The notes: a model not told the origin generated them from the sequence alone. A DNA stretch of 64,000 nucleotides from Luteimicrobium album (GCF_030161555.1 NZ_BSUK01000001.1:1116001-1180000); one strand, 5' to 3'. Numbered from the stretch's first letter, positions 53,437 through 62,530 are shown. Made by a program: numbers and translations.

Positions 53437-54825
53437 ATGACCGCCACCACAGCGGACGCCTCGACCAAGAGAGGCATCCCCGGATTCGCTCAGCTGCAGC
53501 GCATCGGCCGCGCCCTGATGCTGCCGATCGCCTCGCTTCCCGCCGCAGCCCTGCTGCTGCGCCTCGGCCAGGCCGACATGCTCGGCGCCGACGGCCTCGC
53601 CAAGCACGCGAGCTGGCTCCAGCCCGTCGCCGACGTCATGGCCGCGGCCGGCAACGCCCTGTTCAACAACCTGCCGCTCCTGTTCGCCGTCGGCGTCGCC
53701 GTCGGCTACGCCCGCAAGTCCGACGGCTCGACGGCGCTCGCCGCTGTCATCGGCTACCTCGTCTTCACCGGGGTCGGTGACGCGATGTCGCCGTACGTCC
53801 TGGGCAAGCCCGACGAGGGCCAGACCCAGGAGCTCGTCAACTACGGGGTGCTCGGCGGCCTCGTGATCGGCATCATCGCCGCACTGCTCTACCAGAAGTA
53901 CTACCGGATCAAGCTGCCCCAGGCGCTCGCGTTCTTCGGCGGTCGCCGGTTCGTGCCGATCATCACGTCGTTCGCGGCGATCGTCGCGTCTGTGCTCATG
54001 TCGCTGGTCTACAAGTGGTTCGATCTCGGCCTCACCAACCTCGGCAAGTGGGTCGCGCACCACGACGTCCTCGGTGGCTTCGTCTACGGCACTGCGAACC
54101 GCCTGCTCGTGCCGCTCGGCCTGCACCACCTGCTCAACTTCTTCCCCTGGTTCGAGTTCGGTAGCTACACGGCAGCCGATGGGCAGACGTATCACGGTGA
54201 CATCAACCGCTTCCTGCACCACGACCCGACGGCCGGTGCGTTCATGACGGGCTTCTTCCCGATCATGATGTTCGCCCTCCCCGGCGCGGCCCTCGCGATC
54301 ATCCACACGTCGAAGCCGCAGAACCGGAAGATCGTCGCCGGCATCATGGGCTCCGCCGCCCTCGTCTCGTTCGTAACTGGTGTCACCGAGCCGCTCGAGT
54401 TCTCGTTCGTCTACGTGGCCTACCCGCTCTACGCGATTCACGCGGTCCTCACCGGCACGTCGCTCGCCCTCGTCAACGCTCTGGGCATCAAGTCCGGGTT
54501 CGGGTTCTCCGCCGGCACGATCGACTACCTGCTGAACTTCAACATCGCGACCAAGCCGTTGCTGTTGATCCCGATCGGCCTCGCCTACGGCGTCATCTAC
54601 TACTTCATCTTCCGGTGGGTGATCCTCAAGTGGAAGCTGCGGACGCCCGGCCGCGAGGAGGACGACGCCAACGGCCAGGACTCGGTGCTGTTCGACCAGC
54701 CCGCCGAGACGGCGGCCGAGAAGTCCGACCCCGCTGTAAAGCGCGCGGTGGAGTCCGTCGTCGAGGGCGCAGGCAACCGGCCAGGTGACGGGCCGAGCGG
54801 AGGGACCGGCGGCACCACCGCCTGA
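53437..54825 (+). CDS. PTS EIIC permease, glucose/N-acetylglucosamine family
   Basis: 462 aa from ATG 53437 (GAGGAG 9 bp upstream). Ten-helix EIIC: FAQLQRIGRALMLPIASLPAAALLLRLG, FNNLPLLFAVGVAVGYARKSDGSTALAAVIGYLV, ANRLLVPLGLHHLLNFFPWF, FMTGFFPIMMFALPGAALAII, and the substrate-loop GVTEPLEFSFVYVAYPLYAIHAVLTG. No fused EIIB or EIIA, which are encoded divergently. With a DasR-like regulator, GlcNAc is the best guess at substrate. Confidence 0.93.
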   Translation: MTATTADASTKRGIPGFAQLQRIGRALMLPIASLPAAALLLRLGQADMLGADGLAKHASWLQPVADVMAAAGNALFNNLPLLFAVGVAVGYARKSDGSTALAAVIGYLVFTGVGDAMSPYVLGKPDEGQTQELVNYGVLGGLVIGIIAALLYQKYYRIKLPQALAFFGGRRFVPIITSFAAIVASVLMSLVYKWFDLGLTNLGKWVAHHDVLGGFVYGTANRLLVPLGLHHLLNFFPWFEFGSYTAADGQTYHGDINRFLHHDPTAGAFMTGFFPIMMFALPGAALAIIHTSKPQNRKIVAGIMGSAALVSFVTGVTEPLEFSFVYVAYPLYAIHAVLTGTSLALVNALGIKSGFGFSAGTIDYLLNFNIATKPLLLIPIGLAYGVIYYFIFRWVILKWKLRTPGREEDDANGQDSVLFDQPAETAAEKSDPAVKRAVESVVEGAGNRPGDGPSGGTGGTTA

Positions 54826-54868
54826 CCTCGCAGGTCGATGCGCAGGCCAGCCACCCGCTGAACCGACG

Positions 54869-54897
54869 GAGCCCCGGACCCATGAGGTCCGGGGCTC
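54869..54897 (+). terminator. Intrinsic-type terminator after PTS EIIC
   Basis: GAGCCCCGGACC-CATGA-GGTCCGGGGCTC, a perfect 12-bp stem 43 bp after the stop, followed by CTGCCGTT. Confidence 0.8.
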
Positions 54898-54975
54898 TGC
54901 CGTTGCCCACGCGCCGCCCAAGAGTTGCAGCGTGACGCCACGGACAACGGTTCCGTGCATGGCGGCAGCTTTGAC

Positions 54976-56389
54976 GGCTCATCGCAGATGAGGGTGTAGC
55001 GGTGGTGGGACCCGGTAGGGGTCGAGATCCCCCAGGATGGAAGTTCTCACACTGCCCATCCGGAAGACCCCGACGTGGACGACGCTACCTTCTGCCCTCC
55101 TGACCTGACGACGTTCTGTGGCCTGGACGAGCTCGGTCTCGTCGCTGTCGGGCAACGCCTTGAACCGGGTCGTGCAGTCCTGGCTTGCCGGGAGGTCGAG
55201 CCCGACCGGTGGTGCCGGCGCTGCGGGTGCGAGGGTGTGCCGCGAGGAACGGTGATCCGGCGCCTCGCGCACGAACCGGTGGGCTGGCGCCCTACGGTGT
55301 TGGAGGTCCGGGTGCGTCGCTACCGGTGCCGGGGATGCTCGCACGTGTGGCGCCAGGACACCACGAAGGATGCCGGGCCGCGGGCGAAGCTGCCCCGGGC
55401 CGCAGTGCGCTGGGCACTGGTCGGGCTGGTCGTCGCACATTTGCCGGTCGCCCGGGTCGCCGAGGCTCTCGCGGTGTCGTGGCACACCGCGAACGACGCC
55501 GTCCTCACCGAAGGGCAGCGCGTCCTGATCGATGACCCGGCCCGGTTCGACGCCGTCGTCGTGATCGGCGTCGACGAGCACGTGTGGCGCCACACCCGCC
55601 GCGGGGACAGGTGCGTGACCGTGATCATCGATCTCACACCGATCCGCGACGGCATCGGGCCGGCGAGGCTGCTCGACATGGTCGCCGGCCGCTCGAAGCA
55701 GGTGTTCAAGACCTGGCTCGCCGCCCGCACCAAGGCGTGGCGCGACACGGTCGAGGTGGTTGCGATGGACGGGTTCACCGGGTTCAAGACCGCCACCGTC
55801 GAGGAACTACCCGGCGCGACGGCAGTCATGGACCCGTTCCACGTCGTGCGCCTCGCGGGTGACGCCCTGGACCGGTGCAGACGCCGGGTCCAGCAGGACC
55901 TGCACCGCCACCGCGGACGCGCCGGCGACCCGCTCTACCGAGCCCGGCGGACCCTGCACACCGGCACCGACCTCCTCACCGACAAGCAGCGCATCCGACT
56001 GGAGGCCCTGTTCGCCGTCGACGAGCACGCCGCCGTCGAGGCGACCTGGGGCATCTACTAGCGCATGATCACCGCCTACCGCCACCCCGGACCCTGCCCG
56101 CGGTCGCGAGCTCATGGCCAGCCTGATCGAGGCCGTCAGCGACAGCGTCCCGACCCCGCTGAGCGAGCTCATCACGCTCGGCCGGACACTGAAGAAGCGA
56201 GCAGCTGACGTCCTGGCCTACTTCGAACGACCCGGTACCTCTAACGGCCCCAGCGAGGCAATCAACGGACGGCTCGAGCATCTACGCGGCTCCGCCCTCG
56301 GCTTTCGGAACCTGACCAACTACATCGCCCGATCCATACCCCAGACCGGCGGCTTCAGACCCCTACTACACCCTCATCTGCGATGAGCC
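54976..56389 (+). mobile_element. ISL3-family insertion sequence
   Basis: 1414 bp with perfect 24-bp inverted repeats (54976-54999 and 56366-56389, starting GGCTCATCGCAGATGAGGG) and a perfect 8-bp target duplication GCTTTGAC (54968-54975, 56390-56397), the ISL3 size. A recent insertion, yet the transposase frame is broken. Confidence 0.93.
55075..56386 (+). pseudogene. ISL3-family transposase, interrupted by TAG and a frame break
   Basis: GTG start. N-terminal zinc-binding region (CRRCGCEGVPRGTVIRRLAHEPVGWRPTVLEVRVRRYRCRGCSHVWRQD) and DDE domain (FDAVVVIGVDEHVWRHTRR, VEVVAMDGFTGFKTATVEELPGATAVMDPFHVVRLAGDALD). In-frame TAG at 56059 in TACTAGCGC, where CAG is expected (family sequence Y-Q-R-M-I). 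The frame then shifts near 56085-56105 to ELMASLIEAVSDSVPTPLSELITLGRTLKKRAADVLAYF and GPSEAINGRLEHLRG. If the sequence is right, the element depends on another copy for movement. Confidence 0.85.
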
Positions 56390-56600
56390 GCTTTGACCAG
56401 CCCGGACGCAGCCACCGCCCGCCGATCGTGAGCTGCGCCCAACAACCCGTCCGCACGGAACCGTCGGGTCCGGCAACGCAGGATTCGCTGCCCTCGTCCG
56501 ATCGGCGCGTCGCGACTCATGGCGCCTCCCTGTTGACGTTGCGATGAGACTCGCTATTCTTTGCACACGTTCTTCACAGCTGTCGGTGCAAGGAGGAGAC

Positions 56601-57188
56601 TTGACTCAGATTCAGCGGCCACCCGCGCGTTGTTCCGACGAGGGCAGGGGGCGACGCAAGCTCGCATTTGTGATCGTCCTCCTGATCCTCTCCACGCTCG
56701 GACTGACCACGATAACTTCACCCGCCATGGCCTACACAAAAACCGGGTGCAAATGGCACTCAGCAGAGTTGAAGATCAGGACCAGTTCGGTGGCCAGCAC
56801 CTACTCAACCGGCATCTCGTACGCGATCCTGGACTACAACAATCGGACGCAAGCTCCTCACATCACTCGGACAACCGCCAGCGGACCTTCGTGGACCGCC
56901 GCAAGCGGCAACTATGGGGCTACAGGGTGGGAGGCTCACGCACAATGGTCATGCCCGCTCGGAATTCAGGCCAACTGTGCAATGAAACTCAACACTCACT
57001 ATCTTTCAGGGACTGAAACAGACGTCAACGACCGGATCGTCTGGTCGCACGAGATGGGCCATTGTATGGGCCTGGATCACGTATCAGGACTCCATCACGT
57101 GATGTATACGAGTGCCACAAAAGCTTACAATGACGGAGTTGTCCAACTAACATCAGACGAAGTGAACGGCATCAACGCTATCTACTGA
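56601..57188 (+). CDS. Secreted matrixin-like zinc metalloprotease
   Basis: 195 aa from TTG 56601, chosen because AAGGAGGAG sits directly before it. N-terminal basic region and hydrophobic signal (KLAFVIVLLILSTLGLTTITSPAMA) with cleavage near MAYTK. The catalytic site WSHEMGHCMGLDHVSGLHHVMY has the HExxHxxGLxH zinc motif with a following Met-turn (V-M-Y), as in M10/M12-type matrixins. Four Cys in the mature part. About 150 residues, so a minimal single-domain enzyme. Clearly lower GC and different codon use from the chromosome. It is followed 6 bp later by a lipoprotein gene on the same transcript. Confidence 0.85.
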   Translation: MTQIQRPPARCSDEGRGRRKLAFVIVLLILSTLGLTTITSPAMAYTKTGCKWHSAELKIRTSSVASTYSTGISYAILDYNNRTQAPHITRTTASGPSWTAASGNYGATGWEAHAQWSCPLGIQANCAMKLNTHYLSGTETDVNDRIVWSHEMGHCMGLDHVSGLHHVMYTSATKAYNDGVVQLTSDEVNGINAIY

Positions 57189-57194
57189 GAGCGA

Positions 57195-57782
57195 GTGGTC
57201 ATGACTAAACTCAAGCAAATCGCGATAGCCTTGCCAGTCGCGGCCATCATCTCCGCGCTAGCGGCATGCTCCAGCGCGAACGATGGCGTGGCCGGTTCTG
57301 AAGGAAGCGGCGCCGACGGCTCTCGGGCCCGGCTCTATAACTCTCCGGAGGACATGGCATCGGATAGCTCAGCGGTGATCGTCGGAACTGTGTCGGGAAC
57401 AAGGACTGTGGATGACATCGACGCAACGACCGACTTCACGTTATCCGACTTGAGAGTCGACAAGGTCCTAAAGGGAGGGTTTGCCGAGGGGGCCTCAATC
57501 ACCGTCCGGCAGCTCGGATCGAAGGAGCAAGCGCCGCCGGCAACTCTGCTCAAGCCAGGATCCGAATACTTACTGTACTTGACTGCCTCTGGTCTCGACG
57601 GCGATCTCGCAAAGCAGTACTACGTCACCGGGGGAAATGCGGGACTGTACGCTGCATCAGCCAATTCCACCGCATCCACGAGGGCGAATCTCGCGGCGGA
57701 CGACGCCGGGTTTGCCCAAGTGGATCCCGAACCAGGCGAGAATCTTCCAGAGTCACTCACCGCCGAGTCAGCGCTCGGCTGA
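57195..57782 (+). CDS. Putative lipoprotein paired with the metalloprotease
   Basis: 195 aa from GTG 57195, or 193 aa from ATG 57201. Signal peptide and lipobox ALAACSS, Gly/Ser-rich spacer, then a beta-rich domain: AVIVGTVSGTRTVDDI...FTLSDLRVDKVLKGGFAEGASITVRQLGSK...LKPGSEYLLYLTASG. The VGTV...VDKVLKG pattern with a strand-rich body recalls small extracellular OB- or TIMP/cystatin-like folds (secreted metalloprotease-inhibitor or processing partners), but I cannot assign a family. Low GC, same island as the protease. Confidence 0.75.
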   Translation: MVMTKLKQIAIALPVAAIISALAACSSANDGVAGSEGSGADGSRARLYNSPEDMASDSSAVIVGTVSGTRTVDDIDATTDFTLSDLRVDKVLKGGFAEGASITVRQLGSKEQAPPATLLKPGSEYLLYLTASGLDGDLAKQYYVTGGNAGLYAASANSTASTRANLAADDAGFAQVDPEPGENLPESLTAESALG

Positions 57783-57907
57783 TAGCACGGCGACGCTCCG
57801 AGTGTGCCTCCAGGGGAGGCCTGCAAGTTCCCTGCGCGGGCACTTGACACTCTGCGATGCTGTTGGTGGCCCGACGAAATAAGTTGAACGCGGGTGCCGA
57901 GTGACGC

Positions 57908-57949
57908 GAAGGGCGCATCACTCCTCCTTCGGGAGAGTGATGCGCCTTC
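57908..57949 (+). terminator. Hairpin terminator after the protease-lipoprotein pair
   Basis: GAAGGGCGCATCACTC (57908-57923) pairs with GAGTGATGCGCCTTC (57935-57949) over 15 bp with one bulged G; loop CTCCTTCGGGA. About 125 bp after the lipoprotein stop. Confidence 0.75.
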
Positions 57950-58044
57950 GTGGCACTCATGAACGATCCGCAGCCAACCGGGCACGTTAGTGAATCCCGT
58001 GGTATTTGATCCGGAATCCCCGACCCGCCGCCAACCACGGAGAG

Positions 58045-58263
58045 CGGCGATATCGACGCCGACGTGGCGCGCGCTTCTTCAACCCGGCCGACGGCATAGC
58101 AGAGGGCCCGGCGCCGGGCACAGCCGCCGGGCGGCCGGTCGTCATCGCCCAGAGGTACGCCACGGGACGGCCGAGCCGGATCCGCGTCGACGTGGAGCCG
58201 ACCCGCGTGCGCGTCTCGGGGACGGCGGTGGTCGCCGGCACCGGGACGATCGCCATCCCCTGA
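58045..58263 (+). pseudogene. PhzF-family C-terminal remnant
   Basis: RFFNPADGIAEGPAPGTAAG corresponds to the conserved PhzF end segment (R-x-F-x-P-x-x-G-x-x-E-D-P-A-T-G-S-A-A-G). It is followed by RYATGRPSRIRVDVE, the usual Q-G-x-x-x-G-R-P-S-x-I end. The catalytic N-terminal domain is absent. The frame is open only from about 58006. It marks the point where the low-GC segment joins core DNA: the rest of phzF was probably lost when that segment arrived. The interval 57783-58044 holds only the terminator and no other gene I can see. Confidence 0.7.
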
Positions 58264-58276
58264 CGCCCGGCCGAGG

Positions 58277-59125
58277 TCAGCCGACCCGCTCGACGGCGTC
58301 CGCGAAGTCGAGGAGGATCGCCGCGGTCCGTGCGGGGTTCTCCAGGATCGGCGAGTGCCCGACGCCGGCCAGCAGCGTCACCGTGGCCCCCGGGACGACG
58401 GCGTAGTCGTCGGCGGACGCGGGCGCCCATCGGCGGTCGAGCTCCCCGAAGAGCACGAGGAGCGGCTTCCCCAGGGGTGCGAGCCGGTCGGGCAGCGGCT
58501 CGTCGGCGAGATACGCCGTCGTGGCGGCCGTGATCGCGCCGAGGCTGGCGAGCTCCATCCGGCGTGCGTCCTCGACGAGAACGTCCGGGACGGGGACGTC
58601 GTCGCTCGCGAGCGCCGTCCGCGCCGCCGCGCGGAGCTCGTCGTCGGTGGGCGGCCAGTGCCCGGGGGCCAGCCCGCCCGCGGGCGGGTCGAGGTAGGAG
58701 CCGAGGCTCGGGCCCGTGTCGACGAGCGCGAGCGCACGCACGAGCCCCGGCCGCAGCTCGGCGAGCGCGGTCGCGACGATCCCGCCGCTCGAGTGCCCGA
58801 CGACGAGCACCGACCCGATCCCGAGCCGGTCGAGGACCTCGGCGAGGCGCCGGGCCTGGTCGGGGACGGTGTAGGAGGCGTCCGCGGGCTTCGCGGACCG
58901 CCCGTGCCCGAGCAGGTCGGCACGCACGACCCGGTACCTGGCCGCCAGCGACGGCGCGACCTGGTCCCAGGACCGGCCGGACGAGACTGAGCCGTGGACG
59001 AGCAGCAGGGCCGGCGCCCCACGGGGACCCTCGTCGGTGACGTGGAGGTCGCCGTCGGGCAGGGAGACGGTCTGCTCAGAGCGGCTCGCGGGGACGGTGC
59101 TGGGCACGGTGTCGGTGGACGTCAT
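58277..59125 (-). CDS. Alpha/beta hydrolase
   Basis: 282 aa from ATG 59125. Alpha/beta fold: LLLVHGSVSSGRSWDQVAPSLAARYRVVRADLLGHGRSAKP (oxyanion loop HGS), nucleophile Ser in VVGHSSGGIVATALAE, Asp in LFGELDRRWAP and His in AGVGHSPILENPARTA. Soluble, general hydrolase with no subfamily mark. Divergent from an AraC-type gene, which may regulate it. Confidence 0.9.
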   Translation of the reverse strand: MTSTDTVPSTVPASRSEQTVSLPDGDLHVTDEGPRGAPALLLVHGSVSSGRSWDQVAPSLAARYRVVRADLLGHGRSAKPADASYTVPDQARRLAEVLDRLGIGSVLVVGHSSGGIVATALAELRPGLVRALALVDTGPSLGSYLDPPAGGLAPGHWPPTDDELRAAARTALASDDVPVPDVLVEDARRMELASLGAITAATTAYLADEPLPDRLAPLGKPLLVLFGELDRRWAPASADDYAVVPGATVTLLAGVGHSPILENPARTAAILLDFADAVERVG

Positions 59126-59167
59126 GCCGCGAGCGTCCGCCCGCCCGGCGGCACGTGTCTTGGACGA

Positions 59168-60046
59168 ATGTTCCGCGACGCCCGGTCGTACGCTCGGATC
59201 ATGGCCGCTTCGCCCGCCGTGGCCGACGTGAGCACCTGGGACGTGGCGTCGCCGCGTCGCCCGCTCCGGACGCCCCGCGCCGCGATGGCCGGGTTCCGGG
59301 TGCGGTCCGCCCCCGACCCGGTCCGGATCGTGCCGCACCCGTCGGTCATGCTCCTCGTGGAGGTCGGCGGACGGTCCGTCGTGAGGGACGCCGACGGCCG
59401 CCGGCGACGCTGGGGCAGTCACGTCGCCGGGCTCGGTTTCGGCGCGGGCGGGTCGTTCGCGGTGCGTGCCGACGACGTCGAGTGCGTCGAGGTGCGGCTC
59501 TCCCCCACGGTCGCCAGGTCCGTACTCGGCGTCTCCCCCGCCGAGCTGGAGGGCATCGCCGTCCCGCTCGACGACGTCGTGGGGCGCGAGCTCGCCCGGC
59601 TCGGCGAGCGACTCGGGGAGCTCGCGACGTGGGAGGAGCGGTTCGCTGCGACGGACGCCTGGCTGGCGGGCCGCCGCACCGGCCACGGCGCACCCGACCC
59701 CGAGGTGGCGTGGGCCTGGCGGCGGATCGTCGCGAGCGAGGGCGCCGTGCGCGTCGACGAGCTGGCCGCCGAGGTCGGCTGGAGCCGCAAGCGGCTGTGG
59801 ACCCGGTTCGGGGCGCAGCTCGGCGCCGCCCCGAAGCGTGCGGCGACGCTCGTCCGGTTCGACCGTGCGGCGCACCGGATCGTCGCGGGTCTCGAGCCGG
59901 GGCGCGCGGCGGCCGACGGCGGCTACGCGGACCAGTCGCACCTGCACCGGGAGGTCCTGGGCTTCGCGGGCGTGACGCCCGCCCGCCTCGCCGCCGAGCC
60001 GTTCCTCGCCGTCGACGACGTCGCCTGGCCCGCCCGCCGACGGTGA
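59168..60046 (+). CDS. AraC-family transcriptional regulator
   Basis: 292 aa from ATG 59168; ATG 59201 also possible. N-terminal DUF6597-like sensing domain (RIVPHPSVMLLVEVGGRSVVRDADGR...FGAGGSFAVRADDVECVEVRLSP). AraC DNA-binding domain: VRVDELAAEVGWSRKRLWTRFGAQLGAAPKRAATLVRFDRAAH, AAADGGYADQSHLHREVLGFAGVTPARLA. Divergent from the alpha/beta hydrolase with 42 bp between starts. Confidence 0.9.
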   Translation: MFRDARSYARIMAASPAVADVSTWDVASPRRPLRTPRAAMAGFRVRSAPDPVRIVPHPSVMLLVEVGGRSVVRDADGRRRRWGSHVAGLGFGAGGSFAVRADDVECVEVRLSPTVARSVLGVSPAELEGIAVPLDDVVGRELARLGERLGELATWEERFAATDAWLAGRRTGHGAPDPEVAWAWRRIVASEGAVRVDELAAEVGWSRKRLWTRFGAQLGAAPKRAATLVRFDRAAHRIVAGLEPGRAAADGGYADQSHLHREVLGFAGVTPARLAAEPFLAVDDVAWPARRR

Positions 60047-60059
60047 CGCCGGGTCAGGG

Positions 60060-60584
60060 TCAGGTGCCGCGGTACCGGTCGACCCCGCCGAGGTCAGCGA
60101 ACCCCTCCAGCAGCGAGAGGCGCCGCACAGCATGGCCGTGGCGCGTGAGCGACAGGACCGGCCGCGCATGCTCGACGGCCTCCACGTCGGGACCAGGACC
60201 GTCGGTGAGGAGCAGCAGCGCGGAGCTGTCCACGTGGAGCCGCCCGACGACTGCCTCCTCCACGTCCTCGCCGATCCCGGCGAAGATGAACGCGTCGGAC
60301 AGGGTGCGCGTCCCGGGGTACTCGATCCCGCGGCCGAGCATGGCGGCGACCGCGCGGAAGAACCGTCGTGGCCCGGACCGCGCGTCGTCGTCACGCCGTC
60401 CGACCCGGTCCTGGACGTAGTGCCAGCCGGGCGCGGGGACGTCCACGTGCCAGACGATGCTCACGTGCTCGCGCAGGACCCTGTGGACGCCCGGCAGGTT
60501 CTTGGTGACGGTCTCGAGCGCGAGCTCCGCGCCCCGCGCGTCGAGGAAGCACCAGACGGTGAGCGTCCGGTTCGAGGCGGCCAT
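60060..60584 (-). CDS. Hypothetical protein, weakly DUF1269-like
   Basis: 174 aa, ATG start. TLTVWCFLDARGAELALETV at the start, a central region, and GEDVEEAVVGRLHVDSSALLLLTDGPGPDVEAVEHA, which resembles the S-S-A-L-x-x-L end segment of DUF1269 proteins, but without the membrane helices that DUF1269 members usually have. I do not assign a function. It converges on the AraC gene with a 13-bp gap and lies just after ptsH on the same strand. Confidence 0.7.
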   Translation of the reverse strand: MAASNRTLTVWCFLDARGAELALETVTKNLPGVHRVLREHVSIVWHVDVPAPGWHYVQDRVGRRDDDARSGPRRFFRAVAAMLGRGIEYPGTRTLSDAFIFAGIGEDVEEAVVGRLHVDSSALLLLTDGPGPDVEAVEHARPVLSLTRHGHAVRRLSLLEGFADLGGVDRYRGT

Positions 60585-60615
60585 CCGCGTGCCCCGGTGG
60601 TCCGGTGCGCTGTCG

Positions 60616-60888
60616 TCAGGCGATGACGGTCTGCGAGAGGAAGGTCTCGAGCGCGTCGAGCGCCGCGACGTCGTCGGCGGTGTCGCCCGGCGTGGTGAGG
60701 ACGACCTCGGTGCCGGCCCCGGCGCCGAGGGTCATCACGGAGAGGATCGAGTCGGCCTCGAGGTCCTCGGTGTCCGACGACTTCCGGATGGTCACGGGCA
60801 CGGGCTGGGCCCCGGCCGCCTGGACGAACAGGGCCGCGGGTCGGGCGTGCAGGCCCTCCTCGATCGCGACGACGACAGTGCGCTCCAT
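60616..60888 (-). CDS. ptsH: HPr phosphocarrier protein of the PTS
   Basis: 90 aa from ATG 60888 with AGGAGG 7 bp upstream. MERTVVVAIEEGLHARPAALFVQAAGA contains the phosphorylated His15-type residue (GLHARPA). KSSDTEDLEADSILSVMTLGAGAGTEVVL matches the second HPr motif region, with a Ser at the regulatory-serine position (ADSILSVM). It passes phosphate from enzyme I to EIIA proteins such as that at 51439. Enzyme I is not in the window. A dre-like site lies 62 bp upstream. Confidence 0.95.
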   Translation of the reverse strand: MERTVVVAIEEGLHARPAALFVQAAGAQPVPVTIRKSSDTEDLEADSILSVMTLGAGAGTEVVLTTPGDTADDVAALDALETFLSQTVIA

Positions 60889-60949
60889 GTCTTTCCTCCT
60901 GCGGTTCGGCCCCGCTGCGGCGCGGGGCGCGGACGAGTGACCCCAGGGT

Positions 60950-60965
60950 AGTGGTCTGGACCAGT
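60950..60965. promoter_or_regulatory. dre-like (DasR-type) site upstream of ptsH
   Basis: AGTGGTCTGGACCAGT differs from the inverted DasR consensus AGTGGTCTAGACCAGT by one base. It is palindromic around GGTCT-GGACC. It connects ptsH, 7.6 kb away, to the GntR regulator at 52496. Confidence 0.8.
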
Positions 60966-61006
60966 TGGCGCCAGGAGCGCCGGGCGCCGGACCGGACGAG
61001 CCGACC

Positions 61007-62382
61007 TCAGGCCTCCGGGTGCCGCGCGTCGTACGCGAGGAAGCGCGGGCTCCAGCGCACCAGCAGCGCCACCACGACCGCGCACGCGATCGATCCGACG
61101 ACGACGGCCCACGCCTCCCCAAGCCCGGTCGCCCCGGCCCCCACGACGACGTCGCCGAGGCGCGGGCCACCCGCGACCACGACGATGAACACGCCCTGGA
61201 GGCGGCCGCGCATGTCGTCCGGGGTCGCCGTCTGGAGGATGGTCTGGCGGAAGATCGCGCTCACGCCGTCGGACGCGCCGGCGAGCGCCAGCGCGACCCC
61301 GGCCAGGACGAGTGCCCACACCAGCACGTGGTCGGGCCGGTCCCGGCCCGTGAGGACGAGCACGACGCCGAACAGCAGCGTCGACGCGGAGAACGACCAC
61401 ACCGCGAGCACGACGGCGCGGCCCTGCTTGTGCACGTGCGCGAAGCCGCCCGACAGCAGGCTCGCGAGCACGGACCCGATCGCGAAGGCCGCGTTGAGCC
61501 AGCCGGTCGTCGTCGAGCCGCCGCCCAGGTACCAGACGCCGACCGCGGGCCAGACGACACGCGGCATCGCGAGGATCATCGCGGCGAGGTCGAGGAGGAA
61601 CGTCATGCGGACGTTGGGGCGCGTCCCGAGGTAGCGCAGGCCCTCGAGCACCGAACCGAGACCGACCACCGTCCGCCGCGGCGGCACGACGACCGGGCTG
61701 TCGGCCTCGCTCGGGGCGCCGCCCGCGCCGTCGTGCAGCTCGCGCTCGACCTCCGGGGTGACGGCGGCGTCGGCGGTCGTCTCGAGCGGGGGCAACGGGG
61801 GAGGCGCCACAGCGCCCACAGGGCGAACGTGAAGAGCACGAAGTCGATCGCGTACGCGCTGGCGAACCCGCTGGCCGCGACGAGGAACGCGCCCGCGAGC
61901 GGGCCGACGGTGAGCGCGATCGACATGGAGAGCGTCTGCAGCGCGTTCGCGGGGGCGAGGAGCCGGGCCGGCACGAGCCGCGGGATGATCGCGGTGCGCG
62001 CCGGGTTGTTGATCGCGAACGCCGCGGACTGCACGGCGATCAGGACGTACAGCACCCAGACGTTGTCGAGCCCGAGCGCAGCCTGCAGGAAGATCAGGCC
62101 GGTGATGACCCAGAGCGCGGCGGACGCGAGCAGCGCGACCTTGCGTCGGTCGAACGCGTCCACGAGCGCGCCGCCGTACAGGCCGAGCAGCACGAGCGGG
62201 ACGAGGGCGAACATGCCGAGCACCCCGACGGCGAACGTCGAGCCCGTGATCGCGTAGACCTGGAGGCCTACGGCGACGACGGTGAGCTGGCTGCCGAGGT
62301 TGGAGACTCCGAGCCCGAGCCAGAGCCGTCGGTACGCCGGGCTGACGCGCAGGGGCGTCAGGTCGGCGAGCAGGCGGGGCAC
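61007..62382 (-). CDS. MFS transporter, EntS/MFS_3-like (one frame break)
   Basis: About 458 aa when repaired, GTG start. RVSPAYRRLWLGLGVSNLGSQLTVVAVGLQVYAITGSTFAVGVLGMFALVPLVLLGLYGGALVDAFDRRKVALLAS (helices 1-2 and motif A), INNPARTAIIPRLVPARLLAPANALQTLSMSIALTVGPLAGA, then after the break GLRYLGTRPNVRMTFLLDLAAMILAMPRVVWPAVGVWYLGGG. These are marks of the transmembrane secretion effector (MFS_3) group that includes EntS. The frame is lost at about 61800 in CTCCCCCGTTG, which needs one more C. Substrate unknown. Confidence 0.85.
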
Positions 62383-62455
62383 TCGTCGGAGTCTACGGGA
62401 GCGTCGAATCGTTCCGACGACCGCGCCCGCCCACCGAGACCGAGGCGCCCGGGTC

Positions 62456-62530
62456 CGCCGAGCAAGAGAGTTTCGCGTCGAACAAGCGGACCTCTCCCTC
62501 TTGCTCGGCGCGAAACCCTCTTGCTCGGCG
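62456..62530. repeat. Palindromic intergenic element with four CCGAGCAAG-type boxes (31-13-31 geometry)
   Basis: Boxes CGCCGAGCAAG (62456) and CGTCGAACAAG (62476) lie 20 bp apart. Their inverted copies CTTGCTCGGCG start at 62500 and 62520, again 20 bp apart. The 31-bp arms match at about 28 of 31 positions, loop 13 bp. Same geometry as 13691-13765. It lies between two minus-strand genes (MFS and VIT transporter). Confidence 0.85.
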
